A stretch of 35,000 nucleotides of DNA from Bigelowiella natans CCMP2755 (GCA_000320545.1 ADNK01003500.1:32501-67500); one strand, 5' to 3'. Positions 1 to 19,768 are shown, counted from the stretch's first letter. Notes: generated from the sequence alone by a model not told the origin. Numbers and translations: made by a program.

Positions 1-812
1 AAGTTTTTCACGGAGGTCATTCTACCAGAAATGGCGATGATGACAGATTTCGTGACAGATGTGTACGTCGATAAGGTAATAATAATAATAATGATAATAG
101 TAATAACGATGATAGATGGTTATATCCTAATGAATGTCCTCATAGATGAACGATCCATCCAATACATTTATTTCCCTGCTGACATCCAAATATATCAGAA
201 AATGCGTGTGTGGGTGATTGACATGCACCCATTTGGCACAAGCGACCCGTTGCTGTTCTCCTACGATGAACCTCCTCTCATGTCTGCACGTAGAGTCGAT
301 GAGAGGAAGAGCAATGAGAAGGATGAAGTGGTTGATGATGATCAGGAGAAGGAGAGAAAGGAAGATGTCTGCAGTAGTAGTATTAGTAGGCCGTTAAAAA
401 CGACAAGTAAACACACACGACAACACAATAACAACTTTGAAATGCGAATAATTCGTTCCGAGGAGGAGTCCCGGCCATCATTCTTCACTTATGATCGGTA
501 ACATGTAGGCAGTGAAGAATGCTCACTGTATCGATGATGACACATCACACAAACACCAATACATCATAGATCTGCAACCGTGATTGCTTAATATTTGTTT
601 TCGTGTATGAAACCGACGTACGAATGCACAACTTTGGTCTCCTTCCCTCCCCCTGCTATGGTGATGTATGCGCCTCATCACTCTGCTTCACATAGACATT
701 CTCACTGCTCAGATTACCTCAAGAGAAAGTAATGATGAACTTGACGTCGACGGAAGCAATTGAGCAGATGGTGGACGCAATCAGAGAGGGCAAACTGGAA
801 GATACTACGTAA
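1..812 (+). CDS. CDC123: CDC123/D123 family protein, eIF2 assembly chaperone (C-terminal part)
   Basis: This is the 3' end of a gene cut by the left edge. Three exons are read: 1-75, 199-497 and 713-812 (stop TAA 810-812), with phases 0 and 2 matching. The protein shows FVTDVYVDK at the end of exon 1, then VWVIDMHPFG and DPLLFSYDEPPL in exon 2, and after the last intron RLPQEKVMMNLTS. This order matches the C-terminal core of CDC123 (human VWLIDFNPFG, DSLLFTWEEL, then YRLPKDFVDLS). In known members this ATP-grasp-like protein binds eIF2gamma and promotes eIF2 complex assembly in the cytosol. The conserved Asp of the IDxxPFG motif is present. Exon 2 carries a long charged insert (rich in E, D, K and R) between the motifs, which is poorly conserved in the family. 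The true acceptor at 197-198 was chosen because it restores the frame of exon 1; an upstream AG at 144-145 does not. Confidence 0.92.
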
Positions 813-1734
813 TGATGCACCAAGCTGGAAATAGCTGCTGCAATAAGTTTGGGCAAAATGGATGTGTACGACATCATGCAAGCACTTTATTTGCAAGATG
901 CTTTTCCAGTATCGTACGTACATGCAGCTGTGTGGCGCTGTGGTCTAGCTAGTGGCCATTAAATCGATCAATGCTATATGGCACAATAATAAGCGCAGTA
1001 GGGACCACGTACAATGCTGCTAGAATGCATATTGCCACAGCTAGACAGATGCCTGCAGCTCACTGCAAACGTCATTGCTGCTAAGAACTTCATTCTTGCG
1101 AATTTGGGAATTCTGCACATACAACTGTGCTCTGGGCGAACATTTAGATGCAAGATGATGAGGACGATACATCTAGATGTCGTGTTCAGCATTGCATCAC
1201 TCGCAACATCTCGCATAGCACACACTCAATGTCACGGTAGCTAGCTAGCTTCTGGAGCAATGCATTGTCTAGGCACATGGACATGCGCCACGGTCCATGC
1301 TAGCATGCTCGTCTGTATTTTAATTTAGCTCACAAAATATGCTCTACAGATGTTGCTGCTGTACGTCATGCGACGATACAACACGCTTGCAGATGTCATA
1401 GCTAAATTGTATCGCGACAGTCATGGAGACATACGCTGTGCAAATGAATTCTATTTCTAAAGTGTAGTAAGCTTGCAAGAACATATCTAGATATGCATTC
1501 ACAATGCATGTGGGAACAGTTCTGAGGACATCACAGTTAGCTGCTGCTCTTCCCTTCTGGCTGAGCTAATCTGCGATAAAATTAGGAATATTATGTGTGT
1601 TGTGTGCGGTGCCACTGCTAGACGGTCGAACTTCTCATAAGGTAGCGACTAGTCCTCATCAATTTTAGTATATTTTGGAAATTGCTATTTGTTATAATAT
1701 CATCTCTATCAGCAGCATTTCGCATTAGTGCTAG
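813..1734. other. Intergenic block between convergent genes, GCTAGC/TCTAGA-rich, no microsatellites
   Basis: No exon with a recognisable protein motif was found here. It lies between the CDC123 stop and the katanin stop. The DNA differs from the introns: it has no di- or trinucleotide runs but is rich in short words such as ctagctag, tgctagcatgc, catctagatg and tctagatatgc. The two open frames near 974-1244 overlap on opposite strands and have no family resemblance. Both genes' 3' UTRs and poly(A) sites should be within it, but I cannot place them. Confidence 0.6.
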
Positions 1735-8566
<6,832 letters not shown>

Positions 8567-9799
8567 TCCGCGCGATGTGCAAAGTTATGAGAGGTAGAGA
8601 TCTCCCCCACGATTCATACACCAAGAGCCTATTTTCGTATCAAATTTGTTGGGGAGTTTTATCCGTTAACGAGGTCAATGGGGTGGAGGAGCAGTGCTCA
8701 GTGTCGCCTCAGAGACTACTCGGAGATTGTCCGAGATTGTTCGAGATCATGCTCTCTCGATTCACATTCCATCATGGCATTTATTCCATAGTCAGTCACA
8801 TGTGGCACCTGAGTCTGGCGCATCATGTCGCAAATGTTCAAATTATGACAGATGATGGCTTGAGTCTTCATTGGCTTTTGCATGGCATTCATGGAATTTT
8901 TGCCTTTTTTGTGCACAATGTCTTGTCTCAATTCTAACTTCCACATCCATGAACAAGTGAGCGAGTGCAATGGAATGATGACAGAGGACGCCCTGCTCCA
9001 TTCGCCCGTTTGTTCTTCGAGGCGCGTGTGCGCCCAGCTAGCAGCTAGCCAGCTTGCCAGCAGCACAGCACAACCGTGCCAGCGTGCATCACGTTGGAAC
9101 GTCTGTCAAACAAACATGAATGAATCAATCAAAAATCGCATTCAAATCGCATCAATCCTCGCGATCAGACTCGTCTTGAGATGCATGGTGGACTGCAGCG
9201 ATGCCTTTCACTAACAGGCGCGACTGCCGTGCAAACTCACCTATTTGTTTCAAAGTGCTTGTGAACGGGGTGACTGCGGTGATGCAATGTCTAGATGTGT
9301 TTGATGCCGATGTCATGCTTGTTTCCCAAGCTAGCAAGCTAGCAAGTGGCGATGCTTCCGCATCCATTTTCGAAAACGGGCGCGCATGGAAAAGGGGGGC
9401 GAAGAAGCGCAACGCACGGTGTCGAAAAGAGACAAAGTTCAGTCGACACTTCATCTCGCTGATTGAATCGCGTGTTGCTGCCACTTTCACAGATTCACAT
9501 GACTAGACAAATGAATGCTGTGCACGTGCGCATGTCTAGATGTGCACATGCGAGCGTCGGAATCTATAAATCAGTTGCGAGCAGGGAATGAATGTAACGT
9601 TGAGGGGCACACGCAGTGTAGTCACATTTCATGCGCTTTTGTGAATGCCACATCAAGTAGATCATGTTCCGTTAGCTCTGGTTCTGGCTGAAATGATTCC
9701 TTCACGCGATCGAACTCAACATTTTTCACCTTTTTATCAAAGCATGCATCATTGCAGAACCAGTTCAAAGCAGAGGGAGATGCGAATCAGATGCATTCA
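8567..9799. other. Intergenic block between katanin and amine oxidase genes; presumed katanin promoter
   Basis: This 1.2-kb stretch separates the katanin start codon from the oxidase stop codon (both genes on the minus strand). It lacks microsatellites and carries repeated GCTAGC-type words, for example cagctagcagctagcc at about 9036 and aagctagcaagctagcaag at about 9330, plus several tctagatg words. Several open frames of 100-158 codons exist on both strands but overlap each other and resemble nothing I know. The katanin promoter and the oxidase 3' UTR should be here. No TATA box or other motif could be assigned. Confidence 0.55.
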
Positions 9800-10223
9800 C
9801 TAGGGTATTACCATGCAGATGAGCTCCTTCACGGCTCTCCTCCCTGACTCTACAGCTCCATACACACATTGCTGACCAACGAGACTCGTAGCCTGTTATG
9901 TTGACCACATTGTAGAGGGTGAAATATTTCGCTGAGGTGTGTTAATCCTCATGATAAATTAACTTACCTCTCCGGCAAAAAAACATCGAGGGTCTTCATG
10001 GGGATGTGGCCATGATAAAAGCAGAGGATCGAATTGTTGGCTCTCTACCCCAAGGAAAGAATATGACCTGTTTGGTATGGTGTTTATAGTGCAAGTATAA
10101 TAGAAGAAGTACATTTGTCAGTCAGTGCTTACGAAACAGATTAAGACGAAAAGAACGTAATATAAAGGATCGCATCAGAAATGATATTTTCATGCCATTC
10201 ATTGTTATTCCCTTAAATGTTCG

Positions 10224-10262
<39 letters not shown>

Positions 10263-12592
10263 CATTGTAATACCCTAATGAAAAAGGATCTGTATCCCAT
10301 CGAGTGACTATTTGGTCAACGGGGCAAGGTAGCCTAATGGATGACGACGACAACAAACAATTTGAGAAGGAGCAAGTCACAACAGCGTATCAGAAAAACA
10401 AACAGCAACCGTCATACAAAACCGTACTATTACCTTGACTTAGAATCCATTTTGCGAAACATTGTTTGGAGGGTTTCCATCACCTATTTGTGCGCCGCAT
10501 TAGGAGGAATGCTCATAGAATCATTACTCTCTGCATGTTACCTTCTCCACAACTTTATCGTCATTTCCTTGTCCTTTGAAGTTATATGCATATGGAGGCC
10601 ACACATGAGCTACCAGAACGCCCTCCTTTTTAGGTGATACGAGTAGCAGCAGTAGATTAGCAAAGAATTTATAGAAGATCACAGACAAACAACATTATTA
10701 CGCTTCTCCCACACCAGCTACCTTTCCGTATGCGTGCATATTTAGCCATTGAATGCAAGGATCCAGGCAATTAAAGTTTGGAACTTCCTGATTTTGATGA
10801 TTCCAAAGGGAATGGTAAGATTAATTGGCTCTCACCACCCTGTGCAAGTGGTGGTACCTTTGGCCAGAATATGTCCTTCTTCGCAAACCGTAGTATCACC
10901 TAAGAAAATATGTTCTTTGGATGATTATAACAGTCTTTTTTAAGTATCACGTTTGCCGAAGAGAACCAGATTATTATCCCGTATAGATTATTGTCGATAT
11001 CATTATGAATTATCATCATTATCATGCTTGAAGTAGCCATTGCCTTGTTATGAGCGCCGCTACCCATCCTGTCAATGGCTCTTTGTTGTTCCTGCAAATT
11101 GAAAATAACTACTGCCTCAGTAACAATACCATGCATTTCAGCATTGGCACCAACATCACCATCCCTCCTTTTTAAATCAAGAGAAAATATTGATCATCGT
11201 TCGCACAACTATTACTTCTCGAATTGGGGGAGCAAAGTGAATTTTCCTCGATTTCAGCACGCCTATTGGAACTGTGCATATAACGTAATCGGCGAAGAAA
11301 TCGAGCTGGTCACCATGATCTTGATTGTCTTTGCCATCCTTCTTCTTACATCTCACATGCACGCGAGAGCCATTACTATTGCGGGTAAACAGAAAGAAAC
11401 GAGAACAATAATCCTTGCATTGAGTGTGAATGTGTGTGTGTGTGTGTGTGTTTCGAAGCGGGAGGGATATTTAACAACCAATTCAATCTGGGAAGGTTCA
11501 TGGAATAAAATGATGCCAATATTGGTGCTATTTATGATGATAATGATGATGATGATGAGGATGATGATGATAATAATGATGCCCCGACTTTATAACATTA
11601 ATCTCCGTGACAATGCGACTCAGCTGCAGATTTTCATGCTGTGTCGATTGTGGCCATTTTGTTGACGAAGATGCATCAGAACTGCCACTGCTGCTATTCC
11701 AATTCAAAGATGGTTTCAGCCGAAGTAGCTGAGATTCCATAACATCTTGATACCCATCCAATACCTAATAAATGCTTGAAAGCTAACAATGGGATACATA
11801 GGATTGATATGTAACTTAAAGAACTTGTATTGGCTTTTATTTTTCAGATTATTGCGTTTCTTTCTCAGTGAAGAATGATTCGATTTCCTTCCTGTTGTTT
11901 TCTCCTCAATAATGCACAGCATAGACACCCACCAAGAGATCAGCTTCTCCTCGATAATTTTCATAGTTATCCTCGTTGTTATCGTTTCCTGCTTCTTTTG
12001 ACAGGAATCGAACAGGTATGCTCCTATTAGTGGAATGCGTCAAATCATATCCATAAATCAATAGAATATTTTAGTGAAATGCAAACTTTTTCTTTTCTTC
12101 GTTGATGCTGTTGACGATGCTTTGGATGATTCTCCCCCTTTGCGACTCTCCCTCATGTGGAGGAACTTTTGACAAACATCCACAAATAGTATGCACGCAC
12201 AAACGAAATTATAATAAGATGCTGATGTTAATACGGCTTTTCTACAGTGGGATATACTACAACTACCATCACCACCACCATCATCATCATCATCATCATC
12301 ACCCTTACTTTTAATTCATCGCACTATGCGCCATGACATGTGCAGCCTTTGCACTAAGAAAGATACAAAAAACTGCCCCCGAGAATACTAGTATGCTTCT
12401 CACTATCTTCCCCTCCTCTCCTTTGAAGTGTTATTTTACCTCGAGAGATCTCGAGCGCATCGGTGTCTTCATCTTCGTCTTCTAACCTCTCCTCCATACC
12501 ATCCCCGCTGATGATGATGAAGGAGCGAATGACCAATAAGTAACACTTTCATCATCCATAGAGACTTCTTTATCACTACAAGCAGTAGCAGG

Positions 12593-12627
<35 letters not shown>

Positions 12628-13378
12628 GCACTACTCGTATTGGTTGTTGTCACACATCCCTTTGGTAATTTGCACATATACATCTTCCATCGTCATTTCA
12701 TTATTTCCTTCGAACATCGTCATGCTAAGACTATGAAAATCATCGCCAGCATCATCATCATCATCATCATCATCATCACAATGAAGTGCTTCTTCCATAC
12801 TGTTGAAGATGCACAGGAAGCTCGCTGAGTCGAGCCACGTAGCCCATTGTCTTGATCTTCATCTTTTCAACAATCTTCCGAGGTATACTTTCCTCCTTCC
12901 CACCCCACCAGGGAACTTCTTCGTCTTCGTAAGTGCGTCCTTCACGACTAATTGTTAAGAGAATGGAATGTCAGTGACTATGAAAGAATGATGAATACAG
13001 GCTAGATAATGCCGTGTGTACTTCTCTGCATTCTCCCAGACGTTGTGTAGATTCATCCTACGCAATGCTCTTCTGGATCCTGCCCCCTCCCCTCCCTCCT
13101 CAAAACCGAGCTTGTTACGCATGCGCCTAGCTGTTCCTTGCAATCTTCCCTGTATTGCAACCTGATCATCATCCACCAGAATATTATTATATAGATCATT
13201 ATGGTACTGATGGTAACCTCTCCACCACCACCACCACCAGTCTGTTGTATGGTGTGACGATGCAGATGACGATAACGACGACGATGATAATCATCATCAT
13301 CATCATCATCATCTATGCATCAGTACCTTCATATTCTAAAGGATATGTATAGAGCAGTCTGCATGTATATTGCACATC

Positions 13379-13412
<34 letters not shown>

Positions 13413-14685
13413 CCCTATAGGCTTCGCTCCTAGCCACTGTTTCATCAGGTATCTTCTTCCCTAAATGAGCAAAATGGCGTTCCGTGTTGACGCCGATGAT
13501 ACATCTTTTTGTTGTAATACAATGGCGAAAAAATTGTTTGGAACGGCAACAATAATCTTGATAAATTCTTCATCTTCCTTCTTTCCTTTCCCTTTGTTTC
13601 TTGTTGCAATCGATCTTCCCATCCTATCCATATTTTCTTTCTCTCCCTTCTCCTCGTTCAGCACACTTACTATATTATTATTACCGTAGTGCCACCACTC
13701 GGCAAACAATGTGTCCTCCCAGAACCCTCCAACAACGTTTCCGAGCTTTTCACCTAATAAATACCACATAATCGATGGTTATTACATCCATTACTGCGCA
13801 CTATAACTACGACTCGCTATTGATACTACTACCGCTTCATCGCGACCCACCTTTGGCTTTGGCCATTCGGAAGATCGGGTGCAATTTGTGAGCACCGTGT
13901 ATATAATTTGCACCAAGATCAACTTTTGTTTGATGGAGACCGTCCTTCTGTCATCATTGGGGTAAATATAGATTGGGTGTTGACAAACGTGTTTTGCGTC
14001 TTTTTGTAGTGTGACACATGAGCTGCATGCTCCTTCTAATACACTACCACTACTACCTTTCTCTCTGGCAGCGTTATAGTATGAACTCTGCCTCCCATTC
14101 GGTCCCGAGCTTCCAGGAGCACAGGGCGAAAACGAATTCGGCTTCTTTGATGCGATAGACAACATTTGATATGATGATGTTTGTTTGCGCACAATCAATC
14201 TTATTATTCTGAGTTGGAAACGGTGTTGGTGGTGGTGGCTTATAGTAGTAGTCTGAGTGTGCCATACCCGGTTGTCGCGTCCTTATCCTTGTAGTCGGAT
14301 AAGGCTCTCAGTGCAGACATTCCCGCAGCGCCTGAGCAGCATAAGCAGTGCATAGGATAAGAGATAGAGTTAGAGCATATGAGACATCGTGGTTGCTGGC
14401 ATCATCCGAATAGAAAGAAGAGGCCCACTACTTTTTGCATCAACTTCGATATATCCCTCTTAATAATAACGATACATTAGAAACCCCACCTCCTCCCACA
14501 ACGATCACGTCGACCAGCCTATCCCCCGATGCAAGGGAGGAGCTGCAATTTCGCTCCGCCTGTCGAGCACGTTTCGGCAAGGAGTAGTGGCGTTGCTCGT
14601 CGTTTTCGCCTGTTGCAGAAGCAGCAGCTCGAATAATGGTGGAGTGTTCCAACAGAAGGGGAGAGCTCACTTTATGTGTGTTCAT
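9800..14685 (-). CDS. FAD-dependent amine oxidase (polyamine oxidase / LSD1 superfamily)
   Basis: Complete gene, 651 residues, 22 exons: 14685-14490, 14331-14268, 14141-14057, 13947-13851, 13753-13685, 13460-13414, 13161-13022, 12947-12801, 12507-12440, 12353-12325, 12165-12087, 11988-11933, 11764-11589, 11375-11216, 11091-11044, 10899-10858, 10787-10722, 10625-10542, 10483-10434, 10333-10274, 10067-9968, 9892-9800 (stop TAG). The Rossmann dinucleotide motif is VIVVGGGAAGMSA (61-72). The FAD-ribose acidic residue lies in LLEARDRMGGRVH (E97). VDLGANYIHG follows, then YVICTVPIGVLKS, GSGAHNKVILRF with the conserved Lys487, TRWDTDPFSLGSYSFLG, and FFAGEATSLVGQQCVYGA at the C-terminus. Lys487 matches LSD1 Lys661 and maize PAO Lys300. 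No SWIRM or tower domain is seen, so a polyamine oxidase-like enzyme is more likely than a true LSD1. A KASSTASTKKRKR patch (about 329-341) could be a nuclear signal. The start is chosen at M14685; the frame stays open to an ATG at 14796, so an N-terminal extension is possible. Subfamily and substrate are unresolved. Confidence 0.93.
10227..10260. repeat. (ATC)n run in an oxidase intron
   Basis: On the transcript the run reads as GAT codons in the frame of the preceding exon (10333-10274, ending SL plus two bases of Gly). It is intronic, because GSYSFLG from the next exon completes the family motif. Confidence 0.9.
11041..11044 (-). other. Non-canonical GC donor (GC-AG intron) of the oxidase gene
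   Basis: The exon 11091-11044 ends GCTCATAACAAG and is followed by GCAATGG, not GT. The next exon begins at 10899 after CTTAG with VILRFAKKDIFWPK. Joining GAHNK to VILRF restores the highly conserved NKVxLxF segment. No GT lies between the conserved Lys codon and the intron. AAG|GC with a strong exon side is the usual form of rare GC-AG introns. Confidence 0.88.
12266..13412. repeat. Series of trinucleotide runs in oxidase introns
   Basis: CAC/ATC runs occur at about 12266-12300, (CTA)n at 12596-12627, and (ATC)n at 12747-12777, 13290-13312 and 13379-13412. Each falls between the exons assigned to the oxidase. The (ATC)n run at 13379-13412 begins at the donor of exon 13460-13414. Confidence 0.88.
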
Positions 14686-15650
14686 GATTATCACTCTGGC
14701 CGTGAAGCAAATAGCCAAGATAAGTATCTTACTCCATGATACTGCAGCAGCAGGTCTGTAGTTGGTATAATAACCACCACCGCTGCTTCTTCTCATTCGC
14801 CCGTACTGACCCAGCCCACACTGCTGCTGCTACTACTCCCTATGCGCCAGTTTTACAAGCGAACGTCAAGCTCTTTCTGATGGCATACAGCCAAAGATCT
14901 ATGCAACCCTAATGGAGGGAGGGAGGGTTCCTTCCCGAATTTACCCGGCGCAACTCAGATTCAGGTCGACAGTGAGCCGATATCAATCAAGCGACTGAGA
15001 TCAAAATAGTTGTCGCTCACTTAAAACTATCTACATTTTACAATTTCTATGTGATCATGTGAGTAGTCGCCGAATAATAACTACCTGATATTTATTCATT
15101 GCGACAATGAAGAGACCTTATCGCAATGCAATGTACAAAAGAAAAACGCGGGAATTCTCTATCGTATCGACACTTACTGCTCGTGGTGCCGTTGACTTTA
15201 TTAATAAAAGAGTCTAGGACTCAGCGTATGAGGAGGAAGGAGCACTAAAGATCCCATTGTATCTGGTTACTTCCACCACCACACTGCAAACAACGCACAA
15301 CCACCACCATTCTCATCAATTTTACACATATTCAAACTGGAACCCTACGTACGTACAACGTGTCGATGTACCGCATACTCCAGTAAATTCAAACGGTGGT
15401 GGCACGATTTGTTTAAACCGGAAGAAGCCGAAATCTTTATGAACTAATCTCGGATTTTTTCTGAAACGTCACTCAAACTATTAGCATTGACATGCGGCAT
15501 TCACGCTGACAGTTATTCATGCACACGCTTACACGGATAGCCAGATTTCCGTCACGGATACATGACAGATTCGCCACTACTCACAATTAATGCAGAGGCC
15601 ATCCATTTTGTTACCATCCAGATTCGGGGTTATCGGCACTCAAGCTAATC
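14686..15650. promoter_or_regulatory. Divergent intergenic region, presumed shared promoter of the amine oxidase and HOOK genes
   Basis: The oxidase starts leftward at 14685 and HOOK rightward at 15651, so these 965 bp must hold both promoters unless unseen 5' non-coding exons lie further out. I see no protein motif here. The part nearest the oxidase (14686-14796) stays open in the oxidase frame. It also contains a strong donor-like GGA|GTAAGATA at about 14730, so it may be a 5' exon. A short open frame at 15257-15442 has no recognisable similarity. No core promoter element is assigned. Confidence 0.5.
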
Positions 15651-17853
15651 ATGGATTCTTCTATCATTGCATGGGTTCTCTTTGAACTTCAATAGTTTTC
15701 TTGATTTCACAAACTTCCGATCACAGCTTCTTTCTGATACCAACCGTTATTATGTGATATTAATATGCACCACGGGTGATAGGTGAATGCGTTTGACTTT
15801 AATCCAAAAGTGGAGAAAGTGACTGATCTTTCAGACGGAGTCATACTGTACAAAATTCTTGAATTCTGTGAGGCAAAGCACTTCCCAGGGAATGGTCTTA
15901 CGAACGGTAGTATTAGTTTGAAATGATGATGACTGGCAAATAGATACCTCTGGAAGGTTGATATTATATTCATCTAACGCTTTTGTCTCGTCCATCCGCA
16001 GATTGTAAGGGTGATCCACAGTTAAAAGAAAGAAACTTGCAGCGCCTTTCCAGTTGCATGGAGATCTTCTTTGAGGTAATGATAAAGAAGCGAAAGGCCC
16101 TTCATTGATATTGTTTCTTGGCCCTCTTGCCTCTCTTATCTTTCTGTATCTATCCACGTTGAGGAAGGATGGAGGTCATAGATTTGTTCGGATTCACATA
16201 TCTAAAAATCATCACCGTTTATCATTTCTCTCAAATGAACCCACGCTTCTTTCCATCATCTCTTTTGGCAGGATCTTAAAGGAGGCGTTAACCAGAATCT
16301 CACGATGGATTTGTCGAAAATAGCGTAAGTCTGAGCATAACTTCCGAATCTGTATGATCTAATGAGACACATTATATAAATTATGATGGACGTACACGCC
16401 ATTCTATTGCGTGTTGACAGGTATACCGATGACGCATCAGAGCTTTACAAACTGATTGAGGTAGCACACACAACAACAATACCACCACCAACAACAACAA
16501 CATTGATAATGATAGTTATAATAACAATAACATATAAAGTCACTTTGAAAAATAAAGTATCGATGTTCTCCTAAGCACATTATTAAGTTGTTGATTGTTG
16601 TCAGAAGTTGTCGCCATGCATGCATGCTTGCTGCGTCTCTCGTTGATGTTCTCTCTCTCTCTCTCTCTCTCTCCCTCCCTCCCTCCCTCCCCCTCTATGG
16701 TGTACAGTACGTCATCTTGGCAGCAATTCAGTCTGAGAGAAGAGAGGCTGTAGTCCAGAATATCATATCGATGGATCAAGAAACGCAGCGAAAAGTAGTA
16801 AATAGCACCGATTGACATGTGAAGAAGCCTCATGCCATCGACAGTAAAATGATGATGATAGTCATTTCATTATATCTCTGTTTTCCAATCATGATGTTGA
16901 TGTTGTCGTCCATGCTTTTTACCAGCTTATGGAGATCTGCGAGGATGTGATGAAAAGGTATGCTCATACTTGAATCTTGTTTGGGAGATAACGGGGGGGG
17001 GGGGGGCACCTGGAAGAGCGATGATGATGATGATGATGATGATGATGACTAGAACTTACAGATATCACCGAATAATGCTCCTCTTTTTTTCGTCTTCCTT
17101 CCTGATTCTTTTCCCTGCTGCTACCCTGGTTCTCATGTTATTATTGCTGTTGTTTCCGTTGTATTGATAATTAGATTCGACTCCGGAGAACTAAGTGGTC
17201 CCGCTCAAGGGTGATTACTTACTACTTCTCACATACTGTCTAATATTCACATAATAGAAGAAGAAGAAGAATAAGAAGAAGAAGAAGAAGAGTAGGATAA
17301 TGGTGGGGGATGATAAAAAAGGACAATAAACCTAATGAGCGTTTTGTCCACATTATTAGGACGGATGGAGAGAATAATGAAACAGAAGACTTCACCACGC
17401 CAGAAAAATCAGTAATACAGTTGCTAGTTATCATATTTATCATTATGGTTACTATTATAATTTATATATCTTCTATCGGTTACGGCGATTGACGTAATAC
17501 CAGAGATGTCATTCATTCACAATCTCATGATGAGTGAGATTGCAATCAGATGCTGACGACGATTGCACAAACTAAATAGAACAGGAGAGCTTCTTTTGGT
17601 GATCTGATCCTTTCGGCCAAGAGCGTTGCCTTGAAGGTGGGTTTATTCACGACGTCAAGTGATGTTTGTTGATTGTGTGCCTGAGAGGAGAGAGAGAAAA
17701 GGAAAGAGCGGAGACGGAGAGAGAGAAAAAGAGAGATCAAAAGCTCGAAGCTAAGATTCATTTTAGTTAATGATGAGGAGATTTGCTCATCTGCCTTATT
17801 TGGCAGATAGGTTTGAAGACGTTACTTCTATCGTCATGATATATAATCATGGA

Positions 17854-17901
<48 letters not shown>

Positions 17902-18846
17902 ACCTACACATCGACACATACATATAAGCATCATCATTTTTTGTACGTATCTGCTGCTGTGTGATACTAGGGCTCAAATGAAGAGCTTGAAGCTGAGATA
18001 GCACAGTAAAGATAGTCCATCATCATCATATTCTAACTAACTAACTAATTAACTAACGCGTAGTTGCTTGATAATTGACCGTTGTTGTAGTTAGTGTTTG
18101 AATTCATTTATTTTGATATGTGACAATCACTTATCTAATGCAAAGATTACGTGAGGAGAATCAGAAGCTCAAAAAGAAGATTGAGGGAAAAGACGCTAAA
18201 ATCAAGATGGTATACATGGAGAAAGCTGGTAGTAGTATTCGTACGATAATACGGAATAATGGAAGCATTCTCGATAATGATGGTGATGATGTCAAATTAT
18301 GTCGTTGCTGATGCAGTATTAATCATCATTCCTTAATTATATACATATTCTCCAAATACTACATACATACATACATACATACACACATACTTACATACTG
18401 TGTGTGGCATGTCTTCCACAACAATAGCTGCTGTTGTGTTCTTCTGTGTGCTCATGTTCACGACTTTTATTCCTTGCCAGAGCAAGCGGAGAAGATCGAA
18501 AACCTTACTCATGAGCTAGAAAAGAAGGAGTTGGAGAAGGTGAGATGATAACAACGATCATGATATGAGAATAATAATGATCAAGTTAGTCAGTCATCGG
18601 CAAGAGCGTCATTCGTTCTGCTGACAAAAACACGGCATGATCATCTATCTATCCTTTTTACTACTATCTAGAGTATGGATAATAGTCAGCGAGGAAAGAA
18701 AAACGACAAGGCAGCAGAACAAAGGAGAAACATACAGAGACTCAAGCATGAAAAGGGAGACCTCATGGATCAACTCACGGAATATAAGGAAAAATTTTCT
18801 ACACTGAAGACCAATGCTACCGCACAGGTAGTGATACCTGGTGATT

Positions 18847-18882
<36 letters not shown>

Positions 18883-19736
18883 TGATTGAGATGCAGAATC
18901 GGTTATCAAGAACTCCTCGTAGTTATGCTATGCGACGACGATTACTACTACACCTCCAATCTTATTATTATTCTTATTGTTATTGTTGTTGTTACTATTC
19001 TTCCCCTTTTCTATAGATAACAAGCATGAAAAAAAAGATGGAGAAAATGCAGGACGACCTTGACGTTGCTAACTCGAAAGTAAGAATGATGATGGAGATG
19101 ATGATGATTATTATTACTATTTTACTCTGAACGACAGGCAATCTTTACGCATGTATTCTTGATATTCTTTTATAAATTCATTTGCAGTGTGAGCGGGGAA
19201 TGACAACTATCTATCACTTGTCACTGAGTTTCTTTGGTTTTGTCTGTACACACTTACTGATGATGTGAAGGCGTTAGATTACATGATGGTGGCCTCTAAA
19301 ATGGAGAGGTATATGTATTATTTTCTTTGTTCATGTCTGCGAATCTTTCTGCCTTTGATCTTCTTTGCGCACCACCATCATCATAATCATCATAGTTATC
19401 GCCTTGGGATGATCGCTTATTGAATGTGCAAGCGCATGGAATCACAATTACTATCAGTTGTATTAGTAGTAGTGTTAATCGTAGTAGCAGTAGTTCTAGT
19501 GCGTACGATAACAACTAACAAATTGCCTACTTGATTATGATGGTCATATAGATATAAACAAAAGCTCGATGAGCTGTCTGATATTCAAAAGCAATTGAAG
19601 GACGCTGAGGTATGATCATGATGAAAAGTAGCAGCGTGATAGTAGTAGTAGCAGCAGTAGTAGCATATGTGTTCACATTCTCGTTTCATATAACTCGCCC
19701 ATATTCATGCAACAACAGCCACAGCAGACTGGTAAT

Positions 19737-19768
<32 letters not shown>

